NCBI RefSeq assembly: GCF_000519125.1
Contig: NZ_KI912582.1
Coordinates: 124,001 to 188,000, forward strand
DNA length: 64,000 nt
Direction: 5' to 3'
DNA from: Desulfocurvus vexinensis DSM 17965
GTDB lineage: Bacteria > Desulfobacterota > Desulfovibrionia > Desulfovibrionales > Desulfovibrionaceae
Each line of letters starts with the position of its first letter. Positions within the stretch are counted from its first letter, which is position 1. Below, piece by piece: positions 51,472 through 60,683 of this stretch. The notes below the pieces were generated by a model. It was given only the letters and a program-made list of their open reading frames with translations, had not been told where the DNA came from and did not search any database. A program made the position numbers and the translations under genes.

Positions 51472-52383
51472 TCAGGGCGCGGTGCCATTGGCCGGGCGGC
51501 GCTTGAGCAGGGCCATCAGGCAGTCGTACGACTCGCCGCAGGACGCCAGGGCCTTGTCCAGGTGGGCCATGTTGCGGACGATGGCCACGGCGTAGAGATC
51601 CTCGTCGATGTCCCAGCGCTGGCGGAAGTGGTGGACCATGTAGCGCATCTGCCCGCCCAGGGGGCCGTCCATGCGTTTCTTGGCCACCTGCTCGTAGAAG
51701 GACCGGGTCTTGAGCATCAGGTCCATCTCCGAGCTGAAGCCGGGCAGTCCCGCCTCCTCGAATTCCTTGAACAGACTGGGGAGCTTCTCCAGGTAGTTGC
51801 GGTCGGCGATCTGGGCGGCGAGGTCCGCCGTGCCCAGGATCAGCCCGGCCCGCGCGGCCTCCACCGTGCGGAAGGACACCTGGGAGGGGTCGCCCGCCAG
51901 CTCGGTGCAGCGGATCATGGCCATGGCCTCGTCCAGGTCCGCCCCGCTGAAGCCCAGGGGTGTGAGAAAGGCGCGCATCACCGCTGCGGAGCGGGCCTCG
52001 TGGCCCAGGGTGTGCCGGGCGCCGGTGCCCTGGGTCTCGTGGCGCTCCTGGATGAGCCCGGTGTCGTGGAAGTAGGCCGCCGCCAGGCCGAGCAGGAAGG
52101 GCCCGGGCGTGCAGCCGCCGTGGGCCAGGGCGCAGCCGTGCAGCAGGCGCAGCGTCGCCAGCACCACGGACAGGGTGTGCTCCAGGTCGTGGTAGCGGGT
52201 GTTGCTGGCCTTGTAGCCGGGGTTGCGGCCCCCGAAGAGGTCCGCCACGGCGTTGTGGATGGCAGTCAGGGTCCCGGCCTGCTCCGTGAAGCCCAGGGAG
52301 GCGGCCACGGATTGCACCTCGGCCAGCACGGCGGCCTCGTCGGCGGGGTTCACCAGCTCGTAGAGTTGAGGCAGGTCGGACAC
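51472..52383 (-). CDS. HD-domain phosphohydrolase
   Basis: A 303-residue protein with the metal-binding pattern of PDEase-like HD domains: NTRYHDLEHTLSVV, then AAYFHDTGLI and HTLGHEARSA, with later Asp (GTADLAAQI). It may hydrolyse a cyclic nucleotide or another phosphoester; substrate not clear. The start is a GTG with GAGGAG five bases upstream. No GGDEF or kinase partner is fused. Confidence 0.8.
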   Translation of the reverse strand: MSDLPQLYELVNPADEAAVLAEVQSVAASLGFTEQAGTLTAIHNAVADLFGGRNPGYKASNTRYHDLEHTLSVVLATLRLLHGCALAHGGCTPGPFLLGLAAAYFHDTGLIQERHETQGTGARHTLGHEARSAAVMRAFLTPLGFSGADLDEAMAMIRCTELAGDPSQVSFRTVEAARAGLILGTADLAAQIADRNYLEKLPSLFKEFEEAGLPGFSSEMDLMLKTRSFYEQVAKKRMDGPLGGQMRYMVHHFRQRWDIDEDLYAVAIVRNMAHLDKALASCGESYDCLMALLKRRPANGTAP

Positions 52384-52529
52384 ACACGCTCCTCGGGCCC
52401 TGCCTGGCGGGCCGCTGCATGCCGGCCCGGGCGGGGTGTCCGTGCGCGGCACTGCACTGCATACGGCAAAACGGCCCTTGAAGGCAAGGGGCGCTCCTTC
52501 CGGGTGGGCCGCAACGCTTTTCCCGCGCC

Positions 52530-52805
52530 TCAGACCTCCTGGATGGGGTGGATCTCCTTGCAGAACTCGTCCCACTGCGCGCAGGTGTCGGGGGAGACGG
52601 GCGCGGGGTAGTCCTGGCCGCAGTGCGGGCAGTGGGCCAGGGCCACGGGCGCGTCGCCGCCAGCCAGGGCCTTGGCCTTCGAGGCGTCCAGGGCCAGGGG
52701 GGCGGCGCCCGCCAGGGCCTTCATCTGCCTGGCCTCCAGGGCCAGGGTCGTGCCCTGGCCGCAGCCGGGGCAGGTGCCGTGCACGGTGTAGGTCTTGGGG
52801 CTCAT
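52530..52805 (-). CDS. Small zinc-ribbon protein
   Basis: A 91-residue protein with two CxxC pairs: CPGCGQG near residue 12 and CPHCGQDYPAP near residue 59, a zinc-ribbon layout, plus a C-terminal CAQWDEFCKEIHPIQEV. AAAGGAG precedes the ATG. The function is unknown. It is followed by the HD-domain gene on the same strand after 146 bases. Confidence 0.72.
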   Translation of the reverse strand: MSPKTYTVHGTCPGCGQGTTLALEARQMKALAGAAPLALDASKAKALAGGDAPVALAHCPHCGQDYPAPVSPDTCAQWDEFCKEIHPIQEV

Positions 52806-52877
52806 GGCGTCTCCTTTGTGGCGCGGGCAAAAACTGCCCGGCTCAGAACGCCATTACCCCCTGTTCGGCGCGCAAAG

Positions 52878-53696
52878 TCAAGGGCTGCCCGCACCGGCCC
52901 GGGCCGGGCCGCCCCTGACCAGGAAGGCGCCGTTGCCCAGCAACTCTTCCAGGGCGGCATCGGTGAGCCCGGCGGCGCGTTGCAGGGCCGCGATTTCCTG
53001 CCCGGGGTCGAACAGCGGATAGTCGCTGCCGAACAGGACGCGCTCGCGCGGGTGGCGGCGCAGGATGGCCGCCAGGTCGGCGGGGTCCATGAAGGGCACG
53101 GAGCTGGAGGTGTCGATGTAGACCCGGCTGCCGACCAGGCACTCAAGGGCCCATTTCCAGTGCAGGTAGCCGCCCATATGCGCGGCGATGAGGGTCAGGC
53201 GCGGGTGGTCGGCGTGCACGCGCATGAGCTTGAAGGGGCAGGAGGGGTTGCGCTCCGGGGGCAGGCGGTCGCCCACGTGGACCATCACCGCGAAGCGCCC
53301 GGCCATGGCCTCGAACATGGGGTTCAGGCGCGGGTCGTCCAGGCGGAAGCCCTGGAAGTCCGGATGCAGCTTGATGCCGCGCACGCCGCCGCGCTCCAGC
53401 AGGTCGAGCTGGGCCTCCCAGGGCCCGTAGCCGGGGTGCAGGGTGCCGAAGGCCGTGGCCCGGGGCTCGTCGCGCTGGATGGACAGGGCCCAGGCGTTGG
53501 CGGGCACGACCTGGTCCGGCGTGGTGGCGGCGTTGTGCACCACGCAGCCGTCCAGCCCGGCGCGCTCCACGCGGGCCATGAGGTCGGCCAGGGTGCCGTC
53601 GCCCACGGGGCTGATGCCGTAGTGGCCGCTCAGTTGTTCCAGGACCTTGTGGGCGATCTTGTGGTGGAAGGCGTGGGTGTGGACATCAAGGCGCAT
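52878..53696 (-). CDS. Amidohydrolase family metal-dependent hydrolase
   Basis: A 272-residue TIM-barrel protein with DVHTH (residues 4-8, metal site), GIKLHPDFQGFRLDD, VMVHVGDRL, IAAHMGGYLHW and FGSDYPLFDPG, the pattern of the amidohydrolase-2 clan. Substrates in this clan include carboxyvinyl and aromatic acids, so the role is not defined. The ATG at 53708 (four codons earlier) is an alternative start; MRLDVHTH is the more typical opening. Confidence 0.85.
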   Translation of the reverse strand: MRLDVHTHAFHHKIAHKVLEQLSGHYGISPVGDGTLADLMARVERAGLDGCVVHNAATTPDQVVPANAWALSIQRDEPRATAFGTLHPGYGPWEAQLDLLERGGVRGIKLHPDFQGFRLDDPRLNPMFEAMAGRFAVMVHVGDRLPPERNPSCPFKLMRVHADHPRLTLIAAHMGGYLHWKWALECLVGSRVYIDTSSSVPFMDPADLAAILRRHPRERVLFGSDYPLFDPGQEIAALQRAAGLTDAALEELLGNGAFLVRGGPARAGAGSP

Positions 53697-53773
53697 GGCC
53701 TTGTGCATTGCCCCAAACCCGGGCCCGCCGCAAGGAAATGTTGGTTGCGCAATCAGCCGTTCCCGGCGCCGCG

Positions 53774-54130
53774 CTACAGCCCGACCTTGAAGCCGCCGCC
53801 CTCCTCGCGGCGCACGGTCTTGAAGAATTCGCAGCCCATGCAGCGCCGGAGCCTGCGCATGGCGTCGGCCCCGGCCCGGTGGTGGGCGTCGGTGTCGGCC
53901 AGGGTCCAGCAGACGCGCCCGGCGCAAGGGCCGGAGTTGGTGCCGTGGTGGTACTCGGCCTCGGCGGCGGGGCAGACGCCCAACTCCCCGGCGCTGTGCC
54001 CGCCGGGCTGGCGGCCGCAGTTGCGGTGCTCCCAACAGGGCGTGCGCAGGCCATGGCCGGGCGTGCCGGAGCCCGGGGCGGGGGGCGCGGTGCGGAGCGC
54101 CGCGAGCAGCCTGGAGAAAAACTTCCGCAT
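53774..54130 (-). CDS. Two-CW domain protein
   Basis: A 118-residue protein with the pattern CWEHRNCGRQPGG, GVCPAA, GRVCWTLADTD and CMGCEFF, the two-CW Cys/Trp signature, widespread in Desulfovibrio but of unknown function. The N-terminal 20 residues are basic and hydrophobic (MRKFFSRLLAALRTAPP), perhaps an anchor. The Cys set suggests metal binding. The ribosome binding site is weak (AGG). Confidence 0.75.
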   Translation of the reverse strand: MRKFFSRLLAALRTAPPAPGSGTPGHGLRTPCWEHRNCGRQPGGHSAGELGVCPAAEAEYHHGTNSGPCAGRVCWTLADTDAHHRAGADAMRRLRRCMGCEFFKTVRREEGGGFKVGL

Positions 54131-54252
54131 GGCGTGGCCTGGAAACAGGAGGTCGGATAGTTGAAGGACGTTTGGGAACATGGGTAGCGTATTTGGCGGG
54201 GAATGGAAAGCAGGGAAGGGGAAAAAAGTACGCGGCTCTGTACACTGTTTGG

Positions 54253-54266
54253 GCAACAACTGTTGC
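54253..54266. repeat. 14-bp palindrome in the two-CW upstream region
   Basis: GCAACA-AC-TGTTGC is a perfect inverted repeat about 120 bases upstream of the two-CW start. The 54131-54348 gap is partly AT-rich and probably holds the promoter. Confidence 0.35.
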
Positions 54267-54348
54267 GGAATGCGGCTTCTGCGTGGCGCCATCCGGGCGG
54301 AGGGGGCGTGGCGTTGGCCGATGCAGGGCGCGGGGCGTGTGTGGCGAC

Positions 54349-54378
54349 AAAAATGCACCGCCTGGGCCGGTGGTGCAT
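54349..54378 (-). terminator. Terminator after the thioesterase gene
   Basis: ATGCACC (54353-54359) pairs with GGTGCAT (54372-54378); on the minus strand the hairpin is followed by TTTTT. Confidence 0.7.
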
Positions 54379-54421
54379 CGGGGTGGTGCAGAGCACAACC
54401 CGGGCCGGACCGGGCCGGGGT

Positions 54422-54895
54422 TCAGGGTTCCTGGAACAGGTCGCGCAGCCAGCCGGGGATGCGCACCGGGCGGCCCGCCGGGTCCACGCAGGCGTGGCGG
54501 GTGCTGCCCGTGGCGTGCAGGGTCGTGCGGTCCTCGGCGTAGACCTCGTAGGCGAAGCAGACCGAGGCCCCGCGCCACTGGCTGATGCCCACGCGCACCA
54601 GGGCCAGGTCGTCGTAGCGCAGGGGCCGCTTGTAGCGCACGCTGGCCTCGGTGATGGGCAGGGCGATGCCGCGCTCCTCCACCGTGGCGTAGCTCATGCC
54701 GCGCTCGCGGATGAACAGCGAGCGGGCGCGCTCGAAATAGTGCAGGTATTCGGCGTAGTAGACGACCTTCATGGCGTCGGTTTCGCCGTAGGACACGCGG
54801 TGTTCCAGCCAGGCCTCGGGGCGGGGGAAGCCGTCCGGGCCCAGGGGGGCGCCGCTGTCCGCAGGGGTGGCGGGCGTGGGTGTGGTGGGGGGCAT
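54422..54895 (-). CDS. YbgC-like acyl-CoA thioesterase
   Basis: A 157-residue hotdog-fold protein with the 4-hydroxybenzoyl-CoA thioesterase motif SYGETDAMKVVYYAEYLHYFERARSLF, where the catalytic Asp is in ETDAM. It hydrolyses acyl-CoA, typically of short or aromatic chains. The ATG at 54895 has GAGG at six bases; the ATGA overlap with apgM at 54901 is an alternative. It shares the transcript with apgM. Confidence 0.85.
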   Translation of the reverse strand: MPPTTPTPATPADSGAPLGPDGFPRPEAWLEHRVSYGETDAMKVVYYAEYLHYFERARSLFIRERGMSYATVEERGIALPITEASVRYKRPLRYDDLALVRVGISQWRGASVCFAYEVYAEDRTTLHATGSTRHACVDPAGRPVRIPGWLRDLFQEP

Positions 54896-54897
54896 GG

Positions 54898-56094
54898 TCA
54901 TCCTCGCAGGCGCTCCAACACGTGGGGCAGCAGGTCGTGGCCGTGGTCCAGGGCCAGGCCGGTGGCGGCGGCGTTCGCCTCGCTGAAGGCGGGCAGGCCG
55001 TGGTCGGCCAGGCGCGGGTGCCAGAGCAGGAAGGGCACCGGGTCCGGGGTGTGGGTGCGCCGGGCCAGGGGCGTGAAATGGTCGCAGGTGACCAGGATGG
55101 CCGCGTCGGCGCCTTCCAGGGCGCGGACCACGGGCCCGACCACGCGCTCGTCGAAGCGGCGCACGGCCTCGACCTTGTCGGCCACCACGCCCGAGTGCCC
55201 GCATTCGTCCGGAGCCTCCACGTGCAGGAACACGAAGTCCCCGCCGCGCGCCAGGAACGCCAGGGCCGCGTCCACCTTGCCCTGGTAGTTGGTGTCCAGA
55301 AGGCCGGTGACGCCCGGCACCTCGGCCACCTCCATGCCCGAGGCCCGGCCCAGGCCGCGCACCAGATCCACGGCGGAAACCACCGCCCCGCGCAGGCCGA
55401 AGGCCTGGGCAAAGGCGGGCAGCAGCAGCGGGCGGCCCTGGCCCCAGGGCCAGATGGCGTTGGCGCGCGTGGCGTTGGCCGGGGCGCCCAGAAGCTCTGC
55501 AGCCCGGCGGCGCAGCTCCGCCAGGCGGGGCGAGGCGGCGAAGCGCTCCAGGTCCGGCCCCTGGGGCTGGCCGGTGATGTCGTGGGGCGGGCGGATGTCC
55601 AGGCCCGCCTCGGGTGCGCGGGCCCCGCCGCGCTGCACCAGCAGGTGGCGGTACTGGATGCCCGGCACGAAGGTGAACGTGCCGTCGCCCAGGCGGGCTT
55701 GCAGGTCCTGCACCAGGGGCGTGGACTGTGCGGTGCTGATGTGCCCCGAGGAGTAGTCGAGCATGGCGTCGGCGGGCCCGGGCCCGGCCACCTGCACCAG
55801 GTTCAGCCGCCAGACCAGATCGTCGGGGTCCAGCTCCAGGCCCTGGGCGGCGGCCTCGATGGGCCCACGCCCGGTGTGGTGCGCGGCGGGGTCGAAACCC
55901 ATGAGCGACATGTTGGCCACGTCCGAGCCCGGGGGCATGCCCTGGGGCACGGTGCGCGCCGTTCCGGCCACGCAGCGCCGGGCCAGGGCGTCCATGTGCG
56001 GGGTGGGCGCGGCCTCCAGGGGCGTGCGCCCGCCCAGCTCGGCCACGGGCCAGTCGCCCATGCCGTCGGCCACGAGGAAGAGGAGTTTGGTCAT
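54898..56094 (-). CDS. apgM: Cofactor-independent phosphoglycerate mutase, archaeal-type (ApgM)
   Basis: A 398-residue protein of the alkaline phosphatase superfamily: FLVADGMGDWP (metal site), MPPGSDVANMSLMGFDP and FLHVEAPDECGHSG (metal His/Asp), VTCDHFTPL. It interconverts 2- and 3-phosphoglycerate without 2,3-bisphosphoglycerate. Length and motifs match ApgM, which often replaces GpmI in Desulfovibrio. The downstream thioesterase gene overlaps its stop. Confidence 0.92.
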   Translation of the reverse strand: MTKLLFLVADGMGDWPVAELGGRTPLEAAPTPHMDALARRCVAGTARTVPQGMPPGSDVANMSLMGFDPAAHHTGRGPIEAAAQGLELDPDDLVWRLNLVQVAGPGPADAMLDYSSGHISTAQSTPLVQDLQARLGDGTFTFVPGIQYRHLLVQRGGARAPEAGLDIRPPHDITGQPQGPDLERFAASPRLAELRRRAAELLGAPANATRANAIWPWGQGRPLLLPAFAQAFGLRGAVVSAVDLVRGLGRASGMEVAEVPGVTGLLDTNYQGKVDAALAFLARGGDFVFLHVEAPDECGHSGVVADKVEAVRRFDERVVGPVVRALEGADAAILVTCDHFTPLARRTHTPDPVPFLLWHPRLADHGLPAFSEANAAATGLALDHGHDLLPHVLERLRG

Positions 56095-56143
56095 GGCGGT
56101 GTCGTGTCGCGTGGGCGACGGGGTTGGCGGTTGGACGGCGGGG

Positions 56144-56284
56144 TCAGTCGGAGAACAACAGCGGCGCCAGCAGCGCGGCCAGCAGGATCAGCAGCGCCAC
56201 CACGGCCAGGAGCATGGCGGCTGGGCTGGCGCCCCTGCCGCGCAGCGCCTTCTGGAAAAACGTGGCCAGGACCTGGTGGATCAT
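56144..56284 (-). CDS. 46-residue single-helix membrane peptide
   Basis: An open frame not covered by larger genes: MIHQVLATFFQKALRGRGASP then a membrane helix LLAVVALLILLAALLAPLL ending FSD. A basic loop before the helix orients it. A GGGGGCGG site precedes the ATG. It lies 49 bases upstream of apgM on the same strand. Function unknown; it could be a small membrane regulator. Confidence 0.5.
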   Translation of the reverse strand: MIHQVLATFFQKALRGRGASPAAMLLAVVALLILLAALLAPLLFSD

Positions 56285-56454
56285 GGGGCCGCCCCCGGCG
56301 GCGCCCGGGGGGCGCGGGTCGCGGGCGGGCCGGGTCCGCCCTGGTTGTGCCGGTCCGGGCCAGGATGCCCTTTCCCGGCCTGTTCGTCCAGTCCCCGCCC
56401 GCCGCGCGCCCGGCTCCGGCAGGGCGTCCCCGGACGGCGGCCTGCCGCGTTGCC

Positions 56455-56498
56455 CAAAAAACAGGCCCGGCGCATGTCTCGCTGCGCGCCGGGCCCGG
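56455..56498 (-). terminator. Terminator after the homoserine dehydrogenase gene
   Basis: GGCCCGGCGC (56464-56473) pairs with GCGCCGGGCC (56486-56495); on the minus strand TGTTTTTT follows. The 56285-56454 stretch beyond it holds nothing recognisable. Confidence 0.75.
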
Positions 56499-56563
56499 GT
56501 TTTCTGCCCCGGGCCGCCCGCCAGTGCTGGACGGCCCGGGAAAAGGAATCTGCCGACAGTCTG

Positions 56564-57889
56564 CTAGAGAATCCTGTAGTGCATGGTCGTGCCCAGGGTC
56601 AGGCCCAGGGCCTCCACCTGGCGCATGGCCTTGTGCACGGCGTCCGCCGCCGCCTCGTGGGTCAAAAACACCAGGGGGATGCCCTCGCCCGCGTCGCTGC
56701 GGCTCTTCTGGATGACCTGCTGCAGGCTGATGGCGTGGTCGGCCATGACCCCGGCGATGTCGCGCAGCACGCCCGGCGCGTCGGGCACGATGAAGCGCAC
56801 GTAGTGCTCGCTCACGGCGTCGTCCAGGTCCAGGATTTCCGCCTCCGGCAGCCGGGAGTCCACGAAGCCCAGGTTGTCCGGCGCGTCGTGGCGGATGGTG
56901 GCCATGACATCGGCCAGCACGGCGCTGCCCGTGGGCATGTCGCCCGCGCCGCGCCCGTGCAGCACCACCGGGCCCGCGTTGCCCTCCAGGCGGATGGCGT
57001 TGTACGCCCCGGACACCGAGGCCAGCAGGTAGCCCTCGGGCACCAGGGCCGGGTAGACCCCGGCCTCGACCTTGCCGTCCACCAGCCGGGCCTGGGCCAG
57101 CAGCTTGATGCGGAAGCCGAACTCACGGGCGAAGGCGATGTCCATGGGCGTGACCACGGTGATGCCCGTGACGGGCAGCTGGGCGAAGGGGTAGTCCACC
57201 CCGAAGGCCAGGCGGATGAGCAGCACCAGCTTGTGGGCCGCGTCGATGCCCTGGATGTCCAGGGTCGGGTCGGCCTCGGCGTAGCCGAGCTGCTGGGCCT
57301 GGCCCAGGGCGGTGCCGAAGTCCAGGCCCTTGTCGGTCATCTCGGTCAGGATGTAGTTGGCCGTGCCGTTGAGGATGCCCAGCAGGCTTTGCAGGCGGTT
57401 GCCCGCCAGGGCCTCCTTGAGCGGCTGGACCACGGGGATGCCCCCGGCCACGCTGGCCTCGAAGCCCAGGTGCACCCCGCGCGCCTGGGCCTGGGCGAAG
57501 AGGTCCATGCCGTTTTCGGCCAGCAGGGCCTTGTTGGCCGTGACCACATGCTTGCCTGCGGCGATGGCCTCCTCCAGGAAGCGCCGGGCGAACCCGGTGC
57601 CGCCCATGAGCTCGCAGACCACGGCGATGTCCGGGTCGTCCAGCAGCTCGCGGTAGTCGGTCACGGCGCGGGCGCCGATGGCCTCCACGGCGGCGCGGCG
57701 GTGCTCGCTGCGGATGAGCACGGACTTGATGCGGATTTCCTTGCCCGTGCGGCGCCGGATGGACTCGCGGTTTTCGTGCACGAGCCGCGCCAGGCCCTGG
57801 CCCACGGTGCCGAACCCGGCCAGGGCGATGTCCAGCCGCTGGGGCTGCCCGGGGCCTGCGGGCCGTCCGGGATGCTGCTCCTCTAGCAC
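56564..57889 (-). CDS. hom: Homoserine dehydrogenase with C-terminal ACT domain
   Basis: A 441-residue enzyme: NAD(P) fold [14 protein letters not shown] (about residue 25), [13 protein letters not shown] and VTANKALLA, catalytic core [14 protein letters not shown] and [15 protein letters not shown], then an ACT domain ([21 protein letters not shown]) for feedback by threonine. It converts aspartate semialdehyde to homoserine for threonine/methionine. GTG start overlaps the aminotransferase stop; GGAGGGGGG is just upstream. Confidence 0.93.
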   Translation of the reverse strand: MLEEQHPGRPAGPGQPQRLDIALAGFGTVGQGLARLVHENRESIRRRTGKEIRIKSVLIRSEHRRAAVEAIGARAVTDYRELLDDPDIAVVCELMGGTGFARRFLEEAIAAGKHVVTANKALLAENGMDLFAQAQARGVHLGFEASVAGGIPVVQPLKEALAGNRLQSLLGILNGTANYILTEMTDKGLDFGTALGQAQQLGYAEADPTLDIQGIDAAHKLVLLIRLAFGVDYPFAQLPVTGITVVTPMDIAFAREFGFRIKLLAQARLVDGKVEAGVYPALVPEGYLLASVSGAYNAIRLEGNAGPVVLHGRGAGDMPTGSAVLADVMATIRHDAPDNLGFVDSRLPEAEILDLDDAVSEHYVRFIVPDAPGVLRDIAGVMADHAISLQQVIQKSRSDAGEGIPLVFLTHEAAADAVHKAMRQVEALGLTLGTTMHYRIL

Positions 57890-59064
57890 GCGCCCCCCTC
57901 CAGGACCTTCTTGATGCCCTTGATGGCCTGCTTGGTGCGGTGGGCGTTCTCGATGAGGGCGAAGCGCACGTGGTCGTCGCCGTAGTGCCCGAAGCCCAGG
58001 CCCGGCGACACGGCCACATGCCCCTCGCGCAGCAGCAGCTTGGCGAACTCCACCGAGCCGAGCTTGCGGAAGGGCTCGGGGATGCGCGCCCAGGCGAACA
58101 TGGTCGCCTTGGGCGGGGTGATCTCCCAGCCCACGCGGTTCAGGCCCTCGCAGAGCACGTCGCGGCGCTCCTTGTAGACGTTCACGATGTCCTGCACGCA
58201 CTCCTGGGGGCCGTTCAGGGCGATGATGGAGGCGATCTGGATGGGCTGGAAGATGCCGTAGTCCAGGTAGCTCTTGATGCGCGTCAGCGCCTGGACCATG
58301 TCGCGGTTGCCGCAGCAAAAGCCCACGCGCCAGCCGGCCATGGAATACGACTTGGACAGGGAGAAGAACTCCACGCCCACGTCCTTGGCGCCCTTGGCCT
58401 GCAGGAAGCTCGGGGCCTTGTAGCCGTCGAAAACCAGGTCGGCGTAGGCCAGGTCGTGGATGACGTAGATGTTGTTTTCCTTGGCGAAATCGACGATGCG
58501 CTGGAAGAATTCCAGGTCCACCACCTGGGTGGTCGGGTTGTGCGGGAAGCTCAGGATCAGCAGCTTGGGCTGGGGCCAGGTCTGGCGCATGGCCAGCTCG
58601 AGGTCCTCGATGAAGTTGCGCTCCGGGCTGGTGGGGATGCGCCGTACGTCCGCCCCGGCGATGATGGCCGAGTAGGGGTGGATGGGGTAGGTCGGGTCCT
58701 GGGCGAAGACCACATCGCCCGGGGAGAGCATGACCATGGCCAGGTGCGACAGGCCTTCCTTGGCGCCCATGGTCACCACGGCCTCCTGGTCGGGGTCGAT
58801 GTGCACGTCGAAGCGTCGCAGGTACCAGTCCGAAATGGCCTTGCGCAGGTTGGGCAGCCCGCGCGAGGCGCTGTAGCGGTGGTTGATGGGCTTGTGGGCG
58901 GCCTCGACCATCTTGTCCACGATGTGCTGGGGGGTGCCGAGATCGGGGTTGCCCATGCCAAGATCGACGATGTCGATGTTCTGGCGGCGCATCTTCATCT
59001 TCAGCTCGTTGACCACGGCGAACACGTAGGGGGGCAGCCTGTGGACCCGGGGGAACTGTTGCAT
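57883..59064 (-). CDS. Class I/II aminotransferase (alanine/aspartate type)
   Basis: A 393-residue PLP enzyme with the Lys motif [12 protein letters not shown] (about residue 237), [17 protein letters not shown] and the Arg at HVRFALIEN. It resembles AlaC-like alanine/glutamate-pyruvate aminotransferases; exact substrate uncertain. AAGGAGG lies seven bases before the ATG. It overlaps the hom start, so both work in amino acid synthesis from aspartate. Confidence 0.9.
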   Translation of the reverse strand: MQQFPRVHRLPPYVFAVVNELKMKMRRQNIDIVDLGMGNPDLGTPQHIVDKMVEAAHKPINHRYSASRGLPNLRKAISDWYLRRFDVHIDPDQEAVVTMGAKEGLSHLAMVMLSPGDVVFAQDPTYPIHPYSAIIAGADVRRIPTSPERNFIEDLELAMRQTWPQPKLLILSFPHNPTTQVVDLEFFQRIVDFAKENNIYVIHDLAYADLVFDGYKAPSFLQAKGAKDVGVEFFSLSKSYSMAGWRVGFCCGNRDMVQALTRIKSYLDYGIFQPIQIASIIALNGPQECVQDIVNVYKERRDVLCEGLNRVGWEITPPKATMFAWARIPEPFRKLGSVEFAKLLLREGHVAVSPGLGFGHYGDDHVRFALIENAHRTKQAIKGIKKVLEGGAC

Positions 59065-59212
59065 GGGGCCTCCTTGCGGGCGTGTCTTTGCGCCATCCCG
59101 GACGCATGCGGTGTTGTGCGCCCGGGCCCGGGGGGCACGGGGCGCGGGAATCGCACCAGGGTTTCCATCCCCCCGCGACAGGCCGGGAGGACCGGGATGG
59201 CGGGGGGGCCGC

Positions 59213-59755
59213 CTACTCGAACAGGTAGGCGTACTTCTCGGCGACGGCGGCGGTTCGCCCGGCCAGCGCCTGGGCGGTGGCCTCGACGGTGGCGGCGTCC
59301 ACGGTCCCGGCCTCGCTGGCCAGGTAGTGCGTCAGCACGGACTCGTTGGCGGCGTAGATCCACACGGCGGCATAGACGGAACCGACCTGCTCGCGGCCGG
59401 GAAATTCAGGCTGGGTGGAGAGGATGACCTTGATCCTGCGCTCGTCCTTGGCCGAGAGGGCGAAGAGCGACGAGGCGTTCAGGGTTTCCTTGAGGCGGAA
59501 GGCCAGGCGCGTGCCGAGTTGGTCCGTGTTGTCGTGGACCACGGCCACGGGGGTCACGAAGCCGTCTTTGGCGGGCTCCGCGGGCTTGTCTTCCATGGCC
59601 TCGGCCTTGGGCCCCGGCTGGGGAGCCTGGGCCAGGCCGTGGGGCGCGCAGAGCAAGAGCGCCGCGAGGGCAGCGGCGCAGAGCAGGGCGGCGGCGCAGC
59701 GGCCCCCGGGCACCCCCGCCGGGCGGGGGAGAAAAGATGATCTGTGGAAGGACAT
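59213..59755 (-). CDS. Secreted or anchored protein, unknown function
   Basis: A 180-residue protein with an N-terminal hydrophobic signal (about 18-43, ending GLAQA) and a mature alpha/beta domain ([53 protein letters not shown]). I do not recognise it. It follows the next gene after five bases without its own ribosome binding site, which suggests coupling. Confidence 0.65.
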   Translation of the reverse strand: MSFHRSSFLPRPAGVPGGRCAAALLCAAALAALLLCAPHGLAQAPQPGPKAEAMEDKPAEPAKDGFVTPVAVVHDNTDQLGTRLAFRLKETLNASSLFALSAKDERRIKVILSTQPEFPGREQVGSVYAAVWIYAANESVLTHYLASEAGTVDAATVEATAQALAGRTAAVAEKYAYLFE

Positions 59756-59760
59756 CGGCG

Positions 59761-60231
59761 CTAGTCTTGAGGCGTAAACGCCGTTTTGTCAACACTCGTC
59801 TTGCCTTGCAGGAAGGCCTCCACCACGGGCTTGTCGTGCGCCGCGATCCGCAGGTCGGCCACCGGGGGCGGCGCGGCCTCGCCGCCGTACAGCAGCAGGG
59901 CGCGGTCCACGAATCCGGCCAGCACCAGGCTGGCCCGCACGCGTCGCGCCCGGGGCGGCTGGCCCCATACGGCGGAAACGGCCAGCACATGCCCGGCCCC
60001 GCCCGCCAGCAGGTTGCCGCTGCGCAGCAGGGTTTCGCGGGCGGTGCCCGGCGCCGTGGCGCCCCAGCGGGCCAGGTGCTCCACGAAGGCCGGATGCAGC
60101 GCGAGGTAGTGGAAGGGGTCGATCTTCACGGCCACGGAGACCCCGGGCACGCCGAGGATCATGCCGTTGTCGCGCCAGGCCCGGCCCAGGCCGCGCTGGA
60201 GCCGGTCGAGAATCCGGGCGTAATCCTTCAT
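59761..60231 (-). CDS. Cytoplasmic protein, unknown function
   Basis: A 156-residue protein opening MKDYARILDRLQRGLGRAWR with the block GVPGVSVAVKIDPFHYLALHPAFVEHLARWG and a C-terminal helical end. No family is recognised. GAGG lies five bases before the ATG. It heads a three-gene minus-strand run with the gene at 59213 and after the ComFB gene by 34 bases. Confidence 0.65.
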   Translation of the reverse strand: MKDYARILDRLQRGLGRAWRDNGMILGVPGVSVAVKIDPFHYLALHPAFVEHLARWGATAPGTARETLLRSGNLLAGGAGHVLAVSAVWGQPPRARRVRASLVLAGFVDRALLLYGGEAAPPPVADLRIAAHDKPVVEAFLQGKTSVDKTAFTPQD

Positions 60232-60265
60232 GGCACCTCGCCCCGGGGCGGGCCGCCTGGCGGCG

Positions 60266-60577
60266 TCAGCCCTGGGGGTAGTTGGGCCGCACGCGCACCG
60301 TGTCCACCGCCGTGCGCACGGCGTCCTCGATCTCGTCCTGGCGCACGGGCTCGCGCAGCACGATGGAGCCCTGCTGCACATAGCGCGGGGGCAGGCTGTT
60401 CAGCGCCAGGGCGTAGATGTCCTGCAAATCTATGGTGTTGGGGATGAACCCCGGGTGCTCGGCCAGGATGCGGGGGATGGCGTCGATGACCCGGCGCTCG
60501 TTGCGGTTGCGGATGAAGAAGAGGTTGGTGTCCCCGACGTTGTAGCGCTCGGCGAGTTCCTTGATCTTGGCGTCCAT
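60266..60577 (-). CDS. ComFB domain protein
   Basis: A 103-residue protein with the ComFB signature DIYALALNSLPPRYV near residue 50 and a flanking NTIDLQ segment. ComFB proteins in cyanobacteria bind cyclic di-GMP; a competence role is only a name. It may act as a small second-messenger receptor given the diguanylate cyclase elsewhere, which is inference. The promoter TTGAAA-N17-TATGCT is at 60604-60632. Confidence 0.8.
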   Translation of the reverse strand: MDAKIKELAERYNVGDTNLFFIRNRNERRVIDAIPRILAEHPGFIPNTIDLQDIYALALNSLPPRYVQQGSIVLREPVRQDEIEDAVRTAVDTVRVRPNYPQG

Positions 60578-60603
60578 GACGACCCCCGGTGAGGATATGC
60601 CAA

Positions 60604-60632
60604 AGCATAACCATTCGGCGGCATTATTTCAA
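60604..60632 (-). promoter_or_regulatory. Promoter of the ComFB gene cluster
   Basis: On the minus strand TTGAAA (60627-60632) and TATGCT (60604-60609) with a 17-base spacer, about 30 bases before the ATG at 60577. Confidence 0.6.
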
Positions 60633-60683
60633 ACCGAAAAAAGAACGCGTCCGGCAGGCTTGCGGGGCCGCCGGGCGGCGGGC

